Assembly (NCBI GenBank): GCA_963749365.1
Contig: CAVVME010000003.1
Location: 186,001 to 250,000, forward strand
Source of the DNA: WHSW01 sp963749365
GTDB lineage: Bacteria > Actinomycetota > Thermoleophilia > Solirubrobacterales > 70-9
DNA: 64,000 nt
Reading direction: 5' to 3'
Shown: in pieces, positions 35,050 to 42,978 of the stretch
Position numbering within the stretch: the first letter of the stretch is position 1
Layout: each line of letters opens with the position of its first letter
Notes under the pieces: model-generated
What the model saw: the letters and a program-made list of their open reading frames with translations, nothing else
What the model was told of the DNA's origin: nothing
Databases searched by the model: none
Program-made: the position numbers and the translations under genes

Positions 35050-36213
35050 GTGCTCGGCCGGGTACTCAAGCTCCGGCGCCCCGTTGACGACAAAGCTGGC
35101 GTGAGCCTCGATTTCGCATCGGTCCTCTCGCGCATGGTCGAGGTCCGGGCCTCCGACGTCCACCTCTCGCCCGGGTTCCCGCCGGCGGTCCGCGTTCGCG
35201 GCTCGATCGCGGCGCTCGACGACTACCCCGAGCTGACCCCGCAGGACACCCGCGAGATCGTCTACTCGATGCTCAACGACAGCCAGCGCAAGCGGTTCGA
35301 GAACGACCAGCAGCTCGACTTCGCCTACTCGATCCCCGAGGTGGCGCGCTTCCGGGTCAACGTCTTCTTCCAGCGCGGCTCGATCAGCGCCGCCTTCCGG
35401 CTCGTCCCGAACGAGATCACGAGCCTCGACGAGCTCGGCCTGCCGGCGGTGCTCGCCGACTTCACCCGCAAGCCGCGCGGCTTCGTCCTCGTCACCGGCC
35501 CGACCGGATCCGGCAAGTCGACCTCGCTCGCCTCGATGATCGACCTGATCAACGAGGAGCGCGAGGAGCACATCCTCACGATCGAGGACCCGATCGAGTT
35601 CCTGCACCACCACAAGCGCTGCCTGATCAACCAGCGCGAGATCGGCTCCGACGCCAAGGACTTCGGCAGCGCGCTGAAGTCGGCGCTGCGCGAGGACCCC
35701 GACGTGATCCTGGTCGGCGAGATGCGTGACCTGGAGACGATCTCGACCGCGCTGACCGCGGCCGAGACCGGCCACCTGGTGTTCGCAACCCTGCACACCC
35801 AGTCGACCGCGCAGACGGTCGACCGGATCATCGACGTCTTCCCGCCGCACCAGCAGCACCAGGTGCGGATGCAGCTCTCGATCGCGCTCCAGGGGATCGT
35901 CACCCAGCAGCTTCTGCCGACCGCCGACGGCTCGACCCGGATCGTCGGCTGCGAGGTGCTGGTACCGACCCCGGCGATCCGCAACCTGATCCGCGAGGGC
36001 AAGACGCATCAGATCTACTCCGCGCTGCAGACCTCCGGCGCCGCGGGGATGCAGACCATGGACGCCCACCTGGCCCAGCTCGTGCGGATGGGACGGATCG
36101 ATCGCAAGCTCGCCGAGCAGCGCGCCTCGATCCCCGAGGAGCTCGGCCGCCTGCTCGGCGGCACGCAGGCGATCAGCGGCTCACAGCAGCGGGTCCCCGT
36201 CGGAGCCGCCTAG
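35050..36213 (+). CDS. pilT: Type IV pilus retraction ATPase PilT
   Basis: This 387-residue hexameric ATPase drives pilus retraction. It has the PilT-style start MVEVRASDVHLSPG, Walker A GPTGSGKSTS near residue 150, an Asp box, GEMRDLETI (Walker B and the PilT-typical Glu) and HTQSTAQTVDRIID (His box). No tetracysteine zinc motif is present, separating it from PilB. GTG 35050 gives the longest form; GTG 35101 is an alternative nearer the conserved start. It implies retractile pili and so twitching or DNA uptake. Confidence 0.95.
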   Translation: MLGRVLKLRRPVDDKAGVSLDFASVLSRMVEVRASDVHLSPGFPPAVRVRGSIAALDDYPELTPQDTREIVYSMLNDSQRKRFENDQQLDFAYSIPEVARFRVNVFFQRGSISAAFRLVPNEITSLDELGLPAVLADFTRKPRGFVLVTGPTGSGKSTSLASMIDLINEEREEHILTIEDPIEFLHHHKRCLINQREIGSDAKDFGSALKSALREDPDVILVGEMRDLETISTALTAAETGHLVFATLHTQSTAQTVDRIIDVFPPHQQHQVRMQLSIALQGIVTQQLLPTADGSTRIVGCEVLVPTPAIRNLIREGKTHQIYSALQTSGAAGMQTMDAHLAQLVRMGRIDRKLAEQRASIPEELGRLLGGTQAISGSQQRVPVGAA

Positions 36214-36217
36214 GCAG

Positions 36218-37450
36218 ATGGGGACGTTCGCCTTTCGAGCGGTCGACCTCGCCGGGGTGCCCGCCCGCGGCGAGCTCGAGGCGACCTCGAAGGCGCAGGT
36301 CACCGAGCAGCTTCGCCAACGCGGCCTGATCGTCCTCGACGTCTCCGAGAAGCGCGAGTCGCTGAAGCTCGAATCCGTCTTCCAGCGCTTCAAGAGCGTC
36401 AACCTGCGCAACCTCTCGGTCTTCTCGCGCCAGTTCGCGACCCTGATCAACTCGGGGATGCCGATGCTGCGCTCGCTGTACACGCTCGAGGAGCAGACCG
36501 AGGACGAGATGCTGAAGGCGGCGGTGATCAGCGTCCGCCAGGACGTCGAGGCCGGCAGCTCGGTGGCGGCCGCGATGGAGGGCCAGCCGGGGGTGTTCGA
36601 CCCCCTCTACCGCTCGATGGTCTACGCCGGGGAGGGATCGGGGCGGCTCGAGGACGCCCTCGACCGGGTCGCGTTCCAGCTCGAGAAGCTCGACGCCCTG
36701 CGGCGACAGGTCAAGTCGGCGCTGATGTATCCGGCGGTCGTCTTCGCGCTCGCGCTGGTGGTGATGATCGTCGTCGTCGCCTTCATCGTCCCCGTCTTCG
36801 TCGGCATCTTCGAGGAGATCGCCGACGAGAGCGGCGGCTCCGCCGAGCTTCCGTTCATGACCCAGATCACGGTCGGCGTCTCGGACTTCATCACCGGCAA
36901 GTGGTTCATCATCCTGCCGACGATTGCGCTCGCGACCTACGCCTTCCTGCGCTGGAAGAAGACCGAGCGCGGTCGCCTGCAGTGGGACAGGCTGAAGCTG
37001 CGGCTGCCGTTTCACATCGGCGACATCGTCGAGAAGGTCGCCCTGGCGCGCTGGTCGCGGACCTTCTCCGGCACCGTAGCCTCCGGCGTCCCGATCCTGC
37101 AGGCGATCCAGATCTCGGGTCAGACGGCCGGCAACGCGGTGATCCAGGAGGCGATGGACGACGTCTACGCCTCGGTCAAGCGCGGCGGGACGATCTCGCG
37201 TCCGCTGACCGAGCATTCGGTCTTCCCGGCGATGGTCTCGCAGATGATCTCGGTCGGCGAGGACTCCGGCCAGCTCGAGACGATGCTCGAGAAGGTCGCC
37301 GACTTCTACGACGCCGAGGTCGACGCCAAGGTCAAGGCGCTGACCTCGCTGATCGAGCCGGTGATGATCATGTTCGTCGGCGGGATCGTCGGCTTCATCG
37401 TGATCTCGATGTACCTGCCGATCTTCAGCCTCTACGACAACATCCGCTAG
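36218..37450 (+). CDS. pilC: Type IV pilus platform protein PilC
   Basis: This 410-residue inner-membrane platform protein of the GspF/PilC family has two homologous cytosolic helical domains (residues 60-180 and 260-380) separated and followed by transmembrane helices. FSRQFATLINSGMPMLRSL and WSRTFSGTVASGVPILQAI are the paired repeat signatures. It transmits ATPase motion to the growing pilus. It begins 4 nt after pilT. Confidence 0.95.
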   Translation: MGTFAFRAVDLAGVPARGELEATSKAQVTEQLRQRGLIVLDVSEKRESLKLESVFQRFKSVNLRNLSVFSRQFATLINSGMPMLRSLYTLEEQTEDEMLKAAVISVRQDVEAGSSVAAAMEGQPGVFDPLYRSMVYAGEGSGRLEDALDRVAFQLEKLDALRRQVKSALMYPAVVFALALVVMIVVVAFIVPVFVGIFEEIADESGGSAELPFMTQITVGVSDFITGKWFIILPTIALATYAFLRWKKTERGRLQWDRLKLRLPFHIGDIVEKVALARWSRTFSGTVASGVPILQAIQISGQTAGNAVIQEAMDDVYASVKRGGTISRPLTEHSVFPAMVSQMISVGEDSGQLETMLEKVADFYDAEVDAKVKALTSLIEPVMIMFVGGIVGFIVISMYLPIFSLYDNIR

Positions 37451-37506
37451 CGGCGTTCCTCAGTCGCACCCGATTTCCGTCCGGGCGTCGCGGATAGGAT
37501 GCGCCC

Positions 37507-37779
37507 GTGGCCTGTCTGGTCGCCCTCTTCGCGCTGATCTCGCCGCGGCTGGCACTGTTCTTCCTCTGGCTGTTCAGCGATGTGCTCGAGGACAGCTACG
37601 AGGAGTGGATCGTGCCCCTGCTCGGCTTCTTCATCCTGCCCTGGACGACGCTCGCCTACGCGGTGATGTATGTCTCGGGCGCGAACGAGGTCTCCGGGTT
37701 CGAGTGGTTCATCGTCGCCTTCGCCTTCTTCGTCGACCTCGCCTCCTGGTTCGGAGGGAGCAGGGCCCGCACCGATTAG
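37507..37779 (+). CDS. Small multi-pass membrane protein
   Basis: This 90-residue protein has three hydrophobic helices (LALFFLWLFSDVLE, LLGFFILPWTTLAY, FIVAFAFFVDLASWF). Short conserved-looking acidic loops (EDSYEEW, NEVSGFEW) join them. No named family is recognised. GTG 37507 follows TAGGAT (37495-37500) by 6 nt, the leaderless geometry. It is just downstream of pilC but has its own promoter-like box. Confidence 0.68.
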   Translation: MACLVALFALISPRLALFFLWLFSDVLEDSYEEWIVPLLGFFILPWTTLAYAVMYVSGANEVSGFEWFIVAFAFFVDLASWFGGSRARTD

Positions 37780-38887
37780 CACGACCCGCCGCGGCGAACG
37801 CGAATCGCTCGGTGACCGGGTCGAGCAGGCGATCTCCGAGCGCGCCGACGCCGAGATCGAGATCGAGCGCGGCGAGGCGGAGGCGCAGACCGCCGCGCCG
37901 AGCCTGCGGCGGACGATCTTCTGGCTTGTGGTCACCGGGGTCTCGCTCTACCTGGTCGCGCCGAGCCTGCTCGACGTGCTCGGCTCCTGGGAGGACCTCG
38001 ACCGGATCGACTGGCCCTGGTTCGCGGCGATGCTCGTCCTCCAGGCGGGGGCGCTGGCGTGCCTGTGGGCGCTGCAGCGCCTCGCCCTGCACCGCGCCCG
38101 GTGGGCGGACGTGATCGAGTCCCAGCTCGCCGGGAACGCGCTCGGAAAGATCGCCCCGGCCGGTGGAGCGGTCGGGGCGGCGCTCCAGTACCGGATGCTG
38201 GTCGACGCCGGGCTCGAGCGCGGGCGCACGGTGGCCGGGATCACCGCAGTCAACCTGCTCACCTTCGCCGTCGTGCTGGCGCTGCCGGTGCTCGCCGTGC
38301 CGAGCTTCCTCCGCGGGTCGGTCGATCGCAACCTGATCGAGGCGACGCTGATCGGCGTGGTGGTGTTCTTGCTCCTGCTCGGGGCCGCGGTCGCGCTGCT
38401 CGCCTTCGACCGCCCCCTGGAGTTGGCCGGACGCGCGGTGCAAGCGGTCCGCAACCGCCTGCGCCGGCGCTCCGAGCCGCTGCGCCGGCTGCCCGAGAGG
38501 CTGCGCGCCGAGCGCGACAAGCTGCTCTCGACCCTGGGCCCGAACTGGAAGCAGGCGGTGGTCGCGACCGTCGGCCGCTGGGCCTTCGACTTCGCCACCC
38601 TGCTCGCCGCGCTGGCGGCGGTCGGCGCGACGCCGCGTCCGGCGCTCGTGCTGCTCGCCTTCTGCGCCGCGCAGGTCCTGGCGCAGATCCCGGTCACCCC
38701 GGGCGGGCTCGGCTTCGTCGAGGCGGGGCTGACGGCGATGCTCGCCCTGGCGGGGGTCGGGGCCGGCAACGCGGTCCTGGCGACGTTCGCCTACCGGCTG
38801 TTTGCCTACTGGCTCCAGCTTCCCGCCGGGCTCGTCGGCTTCGCGCTGCACAAGCGGCGCTACGCGGCGGCGCCGAGCGGCGGATGA
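37670..38887 (+). CDS. UPF0104/LPG-synthase-like integral membrane protein
   Basis: This multi-pass protein belongs to the YbhN/AglD (lysylphosphatidylglycerol synthetase TM) family. It has eight or so helices and the family signatures GNALGKIAPAGGAVGAALQY and AQIPVTPGGLGFVEAGL. Members act in lipid or polysaccharide biosynthesis as flippase-like factors. The start is uncertain. ATG 37670 overlaps the preceding gene by 110 nt with a low-complexity shadow, there is no ATG, GTG or TTG nearer, and conserved sequence begins near 37,900. It overlaps the next gene by ATGA. Confidence 0.8.
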   Translation: MSRARTRSPGSSGSSSPSPSSSTSPPGSEGAGPAPISTTRRGERESLGDRVEQAISERADAEIEIERGEAEAQTAAPSLRRTIFWLVVTGVSLYLVAPSLLDVLGSWEDLDRIDWPWFAAMLVLQAGALACLWALQRLALHRARWADVIESQLAGNALGKIAPAGGAVGAALQYRMLVDAGLERGRTVAGITAVNLLTFAVVLALPVLAVPSFLRGSVDRNLIEATLIGVVVFLLLLGAAVALLAFDRPLELAGRAVQAVRNRLRRRSEPLRRLPERLRAERDKLLSTLGPNWKQAVVATVGRWAFDFATLLAALAAVGATPRPALVLLAFCAAQVLAQIPVTPGGLGFVEAGLTAMLALAGVGAGNAVLATFAYRLFAYWLQLPAGLVGFALHKRRYAAAPSGG

Positions 38888-39654
38888 GCGCGGCCGTCGA
38901 CCGGATCACCTTCGTCGGCCACGCCACCGTGCTGATCGAGATCGCGGGCATGCGCCTGCTCACCGATCCGGTGCTCGGCTCGCGACTGCTGCACATCCGC
39001 CGCTGGTCGGCGACGCCGGCCGCCGAGGTCACCGAGCGGCTCGACGCGGTCCTGATCTCCCACCTGCATCACGACCATCTCGACTTCGGCTCGCTGCGGC
39101 GGCTCGACCGGAGCCTGCCGGTGGTCGTCCCACCCGGCGGCGGCAGGGTGCTTCGCCGGCGTGGGTTCGCGAACGCGATCGAGCTCGCCTCCGGGGCGAG
39201 CACGCGGATCGGCGCGGCCGAGGTCACCGCCACCCGAGCCGTTCACGACGGCCGCCGGTACCCGTTCGGGCCCGAGGTCGAGGCCGTCGGCTTCGACCTT
39301 CGCGCCGGGCACCGCCGCGTCTACTTCGCCGGCGACACCGATCTCTTCGACGGGATGAAGGAGCTCGCCGACGGGCTCGACGTGGCGCTGCTGCCGATCA
39401 GCGGCTGGGGCCCGCGGCTGCGGCGGGGGCATCTCGACCCGAGCTCTGCGGCGAGCGCGGCGGCGATCTTGAGGCCGGCGGTTGCGATCCCGATCCACTG
39501 GGGAACCCTGCTCCGGGTCGGCCTCGGCCGTCGTCGCGCCGAGCTCCTCGACGCTCCGGCGAAGCGCTTCGTCGCCGCGGTCGCCGAGCGGGCGCCCGAG
39601 GTCTCGGTCTCGGTGCTCGATCCCGGTCAGTCGCTCGAGCTCGACCCGCGCTAG
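38884..39654 (+). CDS. Zinc-dependent MBL-fold hydrolase (UlaG/YtnP-like)
   Basis: This 256-residue metallo-beta-lactamase-fold protein has FVGHATVLIEIAGMRLLTDPV at the N-terminus (split here at about residues 10-30), the metal motif HLHHDHLD, Asp in FAGDTDLFDG and His in IPIHWGT. It resembles the UlaG/NAPE-PLD-like group, which hydrolyse lactones, phosphodiesters or phospholipids. The ATGA overlap with the upstream membrane-protein gene suggests joint lipid-related work. It converges on a small membrane protein, the stops overlapping by 4 nt. Confidence 0.85.
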   Translation: MSAAVDRITFVGHATVLIEIAGMRLLTDPVLGSRLLHIRRWSATPAAEVTERLDAVLISHLHHDHLDFGSLRRLDRSLPVVVPPGGGRVLRRRGFANAIELASGASTRIGAAEVTATRAVHDGRRYPFGPEVEAVGFDLRAGHRRVYFAGDTDLFDGMKELADGLDVALLPISGWGPRLRRGHLDPSSAASAAAILRPAVAIPIHWGTLLRVGLGRRRAELLDAPAKRFVAAVAERAPEVSVSVLDPGQSLELDPR

Positions 39655-40067
39655 GAAGCGGGGCGCCGGGCGCCGACCTCAATCAACGCGAACGGTCGTC
39701 GCACGGGGGCGATCAGTCGCACCGGGTAGCTGCCGCGCTCGTCGGGGCGGAGGTCGAAGACCGCGGGCTCGTTCGGATCGACGTCCTCGGTCAGCCCGAG
39801 CCCGCCGATCTCGACCAGACCGGGCTCGCGGGAGCTGACCGTGAGCGCGAGGCTGTCGCCGAGTCGGAGCTCGATGCGCTGCCGTTCGGCGGCCACATCG
39901 GCGTCGACCTCCTTCTCGATCACCTTCCCCGTCGGACTCGCCGGAGCCGAGGCGGTCCTGGTCGGGGTGTCGCGCAGCGCCTCGCGGTCGATCGGGACCA
40001 GCGCCGCGGCGACGCTGGAGAGGACCAGCAGGGCGAGCATGATGATGATCAGGCGACGGGCGGCCAC
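39651..40067 (-). CDS. Membrane-anchored protein of unknown function
   Basis: This 138-residue protein has one N-terminal membrane anchor (RRLIIIMLALLVLSSVAAAL) followed by an external beta-sandwich-like domain (IELRLGDSLALTVSS, DLRPDERGSYPVRLIAP). GTG 40067 is chosen because TACGCT ends 6 nt before it, a leaderless arrangement; the open frame further upstream is shadow. It points away from the pilin gene and shares its upstream region. The function is not recognised. Confidence 0.68.
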   Translation of the reverse strand: MAARRLIIIMLALLVLSSVAAALVPIDREALRDTPTRTASAPASPTGKVIEKEVDADVAAERQRIELRLGDSLALTVSSREPGLVEIGGLGLTEDVDPNEPAVFDLRPDERGSYPVRLIAPVRRPFALIEVGARRPAS

Positions 40068-40148
40068 GGTCTCAGCGTAGATGCGCCGCCCGGGCGGTGG
40101 GTGGACGCCCGATGGAGTCCGCTCAGCGCTCGTCCAGGGGCGCAGACG

Positions 40149-40165
40149 CCCCCATCGCATGGGGG
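40149..40165. terminator. Hairpin in the pilin upstream region
   Basis: CCCCCA-TCGCA-TGGGGG is a perfect 6-bp stem. It lies between the divergent small membrane gene and the pilin. It could be a stop signal or a regulatory stem; no U-tract follows. Confidence 0.4.
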
Positions 40166-40237
40166 TTGGACCCCAGAGTGGACGGATGTACTCCCCATTC
40201 GGCCCTAAAGCTCTCGCCGGCTCGCACCGATAGCGCA

Positions 40238-40307
40238 GCCAGAAGGGCCAGTGCCGCTCTGACCGGGGTTCTGGCGCAAGCAACGGTAGGTACCTAGGAG
40301 GTTCCTA
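40238..40307 (+). promoter_or_regulatory. Structured pilin mRNA leader with ribosome site in a dyad
   Basis: GCCAGAA (40238-40244) can pair with TTCTGGC (40269-40275). Next is the 10-nt palindrome TAGGTACCTA (40287-40296), followed by TAGGA-GGT-TCCTA (40295-40307), which holds the ribosome site AGGAGG and ends on the A of the pilin ATG. Closing the last hairpin would hide the ribosome site. The effect on pilin output is inferred. Confidence 0.5.
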
Positions 40308-40756
40308 TGATCAACAAGCTCCGCGTCAGGGCTCAGAGCGAGTCGGGTTTCACCCTCGTCGAGCTCCTGGTCGTGATGCTGATTCTCGGCCTGCTGGCCG
40401 CGATCGCGATCCCGTCGTTCTTCAACCAACGGGACAAGGCACGCGACGCAGATGCGAAGTCGTCTGCCCGCACGGCGCAGACAGCGATCGAGACGTACGC
40501 GACGGATCACAACGGGTCGTATCTCAATGCGGATCCGGGCGCGCTGCAGAACATCGAGCCGACGTTGAATGACGTCGGAGCGCGGCTGACGGTTCCGACA
40601 GCGACGGCGACGACCTACACGGTCACCGTCGCCTCGGAGAACGCCGGGCACACGTTCAGCATCTCGCGTGCGGCGGGCGGAACAACGGACCTGACCTGCA
40701 CCCCGAACACCGCCGACGGCGACGATGGTTGCCCCGCCGGCGGGCAGTGGGACTAG
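40307..40756 (+). CDS. pilA: Major type IV pilin
   Basis: This 149-residue prepilin has a class III leader of 14 residues ending in SG, then the cleavage site FTLVELLVVMLILGLLAAIAIP (split here at positions 15-36). It has Glu at +5 and the hydrophobic helix of all type IV pilins. The globular head is short (about 110 residues) with a final Cys pair (C130-C141 region) that likely forms the D-loop. Codons are less GC-biased than the neighbours. It has its own leader and a strong hairpin 50 nt after the stop, so it is probably made in excess of the minor pilins. Confidence 0.93.
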   Translation: MINKLRVRAQSESGFTLVELLVVMLILGLLAAIAIPSFFNQRDKARDADAKSSARTAQTAIETYATDHNGSYLNADPGALQNIEPTLNDVGARLTVPTATATTYTVTVASENAGHTFSISRAAGGTTDLTCTPNTADGDDGCPAGGQWD

Positions 40757-40806
40757 GGGAGTAGCGCACAGCATCGGCGCCAGGTCCATGGATCGGGCGG
40801 ATGGCG

Positions 40807-40836
40807 AGAGGGGCGGGCCTCAGGGCTCGCCCCTCT
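40807..40836 (+). terminator. Strong hairpin between major pilin and minor pilins
   Basis: AGAGGGGCGGGC pairs with GCTCGCCCCTCT (one G-U) around a 6-nt loop. It sits 50 nt after the pilin stop and 74 nt before the next pilin-like gene. It would reduce read-through into the minor pilin genes. Confidence 0.65.
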
Positions 40837-40909
40837 GTGCGTTCCACGCTCCGCGATCGCGCATAGCAATGGCTCAAACAAGCAGCCCCTCCGACCGATA
40901 GGACTCTCA

Positions 40910-42274
40910 GTGCCCTCGCGCGCGACAACCACCCCTGCGCCATCGGAGCCGGAGCCGCGCTGGCGCGGCGATCGCGGCTTCGCCCTGGTCGAGATCCTGG
41001 TCAGCGCCCTGGTCGTCGTCGCGGTCAGCGGCGGGGCGCTCGCCGCGCTCCAGGCCAGCAACCACAGCGGCTCTGAGGAGCGCCACCGTGCCCGCGCCTA
41101 CGGGATCGCCCAGGAGGACCAGGCCCGGATGCGCTCGCTGCGGATCTCCGACCTCTCAAACCTGCAGGAGACGAGGACCGTGAACGTCGACGGGACCCCG
41201 TACGAGGTCAGCTCCGCGGGCGAGTTCGTCACCGATTCGACCGGCACCGCCTCCTGCACCCAGGGCACCGCCTCGGCGGACTACATCCGGATCACCTCGA
41301 CCGTCAGCTGGCCGAGCATCGGCAGCCGGCCGCCGGCGCTGGTGCAGAGCCTGGTCGCGCCGCCGAACGGCTCGATCAGCGATACGGCCGGGGCGCTCGC
41401 GGTCTCCGTCCAGAACGGCCAGAACCAGGGCGTCGCCGGCGTCGGCCTGAGCGGCAGCGGGGCCGGGTCGTTCAGCGGCACCACGGGTGCCAACGGCTGC
41501 GCGATCTTCGGCAACCTGCCGGCCGGCAACTACACCTTGACCCCGCAGCCCACCGGGCTGGTCGACCGCGACGGCGATCCGCCCGAGCCGCTGCCGACCA
41601 GCGTCGTCGCGCTGAGCACGAACACCGTCGTGCTCCAGTACGACACCCCCGGGTCGATCGAGGTCGACTTCCGCACCCGCGTCGGAGGGACCCTCGTCGC
41701 GTCCAAGGCCGACTCCGTGGTCGCGTTCAACACCGGGATGACCGAGGCGGAGGCGTTCGGCACGATCGGCAGCCCGGTCGCGACCCTGGAGGCGACGCCG
41801 TTGTTCCCGTTCGCCTCGCCCGACACCGTCTACGCCGGAAGCTGCACCGACAACAACCCCAATCCCGACGCCGATCCCGATGCGCCCGCCGCGGCCGCGG
41901 CCGCGAGCGTCCTCGTGCCGGCGGGCGGGACGGCGACCGCGGCGGTCGAGCTGCCGGCGCTGCACCTGGGGGTCCGCAGCGGTACCGGTCCGGGCGCCCC
42001 CGGCACCCCGGTCAACAACGCGAACGTCACCGTCACCGACCAGATCTGCACCGCAGGAGGGCAGCCGGTCGAGCGGACTTTCAACACCAATGCCGCCGGG
42101 CAGCTTCCCGACCCCGGGTTGCCGGCGGGCGTCTACGACGTCTGCGTCGACGACGGCGCCAGGCGTGTCAGCACGACCGCCGACCTGCTCAACTTCATCG
42201 ACCTCGCGGACTTCGAGGACGGAACGGTCCGCGACGTCTACCTCGGCGGCGGCAGCGCGGGGACCTGTCCATGA
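40910..42274 (+). CDS. Large minor pilin-like protein (PilV-type)
   Basis: This 454-residue protein has a prepilin leader (GDRGFALVEILVSALVVVAV; cleavage after G) and a long exported part. It includes carboxypeptidase-regulatory/CNA-B-like beta units (GVGLSGSGAGSF ... LPAGNYTL and NNANVTVTD ... LPAGVYDVCVD), an Ala-rich spacer and several Cys. The size is far above a normal PilV, so it may be a pilus-tip adhesin. GTG 40910 is preceded by a weak ribosome site. It overlaps the next gene by ATGA. Confidence 0.82.
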   Translation: MPSRATTTPAPSEPEPRWRGDRGFALVEILVSALVVVAVSGGALAALQASNHSGSEERHRARAYGIAQEDQARMRSLRISDLSNLQETRTVNVDGTPYEVSSAGEFVTDSTGTASCTQGTASADYIRITSTVSWPSIGSRPPALVQSLVAPPNGSISDTAGALAVSVQNGQNQGVAGVGLSGSGAGSFSGTTGANGCAIFGNLPAGNYTLTPQPTGLVDRDGDPPEPLPTSVVALSTNTVVLQYDTPGSIEVDFRTRVGGTLVASKADSVVAFNTGMTEAEAFGTIGSPVATLEATPLFPFASPDTVYAGSCTDNNPNPDADPDAPAAAAAASVLVPAGGTATAAVELPALHLGVRSGTGPGAPGTPVNNANVTVTDQICTAGGQPVERTFNTNAAGQLPDPGLPAGVYDVCVDDGARRVSTTADLLNFIDLADFEDGTVRDVYLGGGSAGTCP

Positions 42275-42978
42275 GCGGCCGCCGGTCGCCGCGAGGCGAG
42301 CATGGGTTCACCCTGGTCGAGCTGGTCGTCTCGCTGGCGCTCGGGATGATCGTGATCCTCGGGATCCTCACGGTGACCGAGGTCGTGATGCGAAGCAGCG
42401 CCAGGACCGCGACCCGCGTCGCCGCCGAGCAGCGGGCGCGGCCGGTGCTCGAGCGACTGATCGACCAGCTCCACTCGACCTGCATCGGGCCGGAGGCCGG
42501 ACCGCTGCTTGCCGGGAGCACCGAGAGCTCGCTCAGCTTCCTGCACCAGACGGGCAGCAGCGTGACCCCGCTGCCCGACAAGGTCGTGGTCTCGCTGTCG
42601 GGGAACACCCTCTCGCAATCGGTCTTCCCGTCGACCGGGGGCGAGGCCCCCAACTGGACCTTCGCCGGCACTCCGTCGAGCACCCGCGTGCTGCTCACTG
42701 GTGTCGGCCCGGCGCAGACCGGCGACCCGCCGATCGACGCGCCCCTGTTTCGGTACTTCAAGTACGACGGCGGGGTCGTCGACCCCAACTCGCTCCAGAC
42801 CCCGCTCGACGCCGCCAGCTCGGCGCTCGCGGTGCGGGTCGACGTCGCGTTCTCGGTCGCTCCGCTGAGCAACCCGACCAACGACGCGAGGGCGCCGATC
42901 ACGGTCAGTGACTCGGTCCTGGTCCGCTTCTCGCCGGCGAGCGAGGACCCGACGAAGGTGAACGGGCCGTGCGTCTGA
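42271..42978 (+). CDS. Minor pilin-like protein (PilW/GspJ-type)
   Basis: This 235-residue prepilin-like protein has leader RGEHGFTLVELVVSLALGM (cleavage after G, Glu at +5) and a beta-rich exported domain. Minor pilins of this type prime pilus assembly. It overlaps the previous gene by 4 nt and the next by 10 nt, so the three minor pilin genes are translated as a unit. Confidence 0.88.
   Translation: MSGRRSPRGEHGFTLVELVVSLALGMIVILGILTVTEVVMRSSARTATRVAAEQRARPVLERLIDQLHSTCIGPEAGPLLAGSTESSLSFLHQTGSSVTPLPDKVVVSLSGNTLSQSVFPSTGGEAPNWTFAGTPSSTRVLLTGVGPAQTGDPPIDAPLFRYFKYDGGVVDPNSLQTPLDAASSALAVRVDVAFSVAPLSNPTNDARAPITVSDSVLVRFSPASEDPTKVNGPCV

Noticed and set aside
33010..36069. Reverse-strand open frame of 1,019 codons opposite pilB and pilT
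   Set aside because: The + strand carries intact ATPase motifs; the reverse frame is shadow sequence.
40083..40306. c-di-GMP-I riboswitch before the pilin
   Set aside because: The conserved GGCAAACC and receptor elements are absent, although a GGTAGGTA stretch looked suggestive at first.
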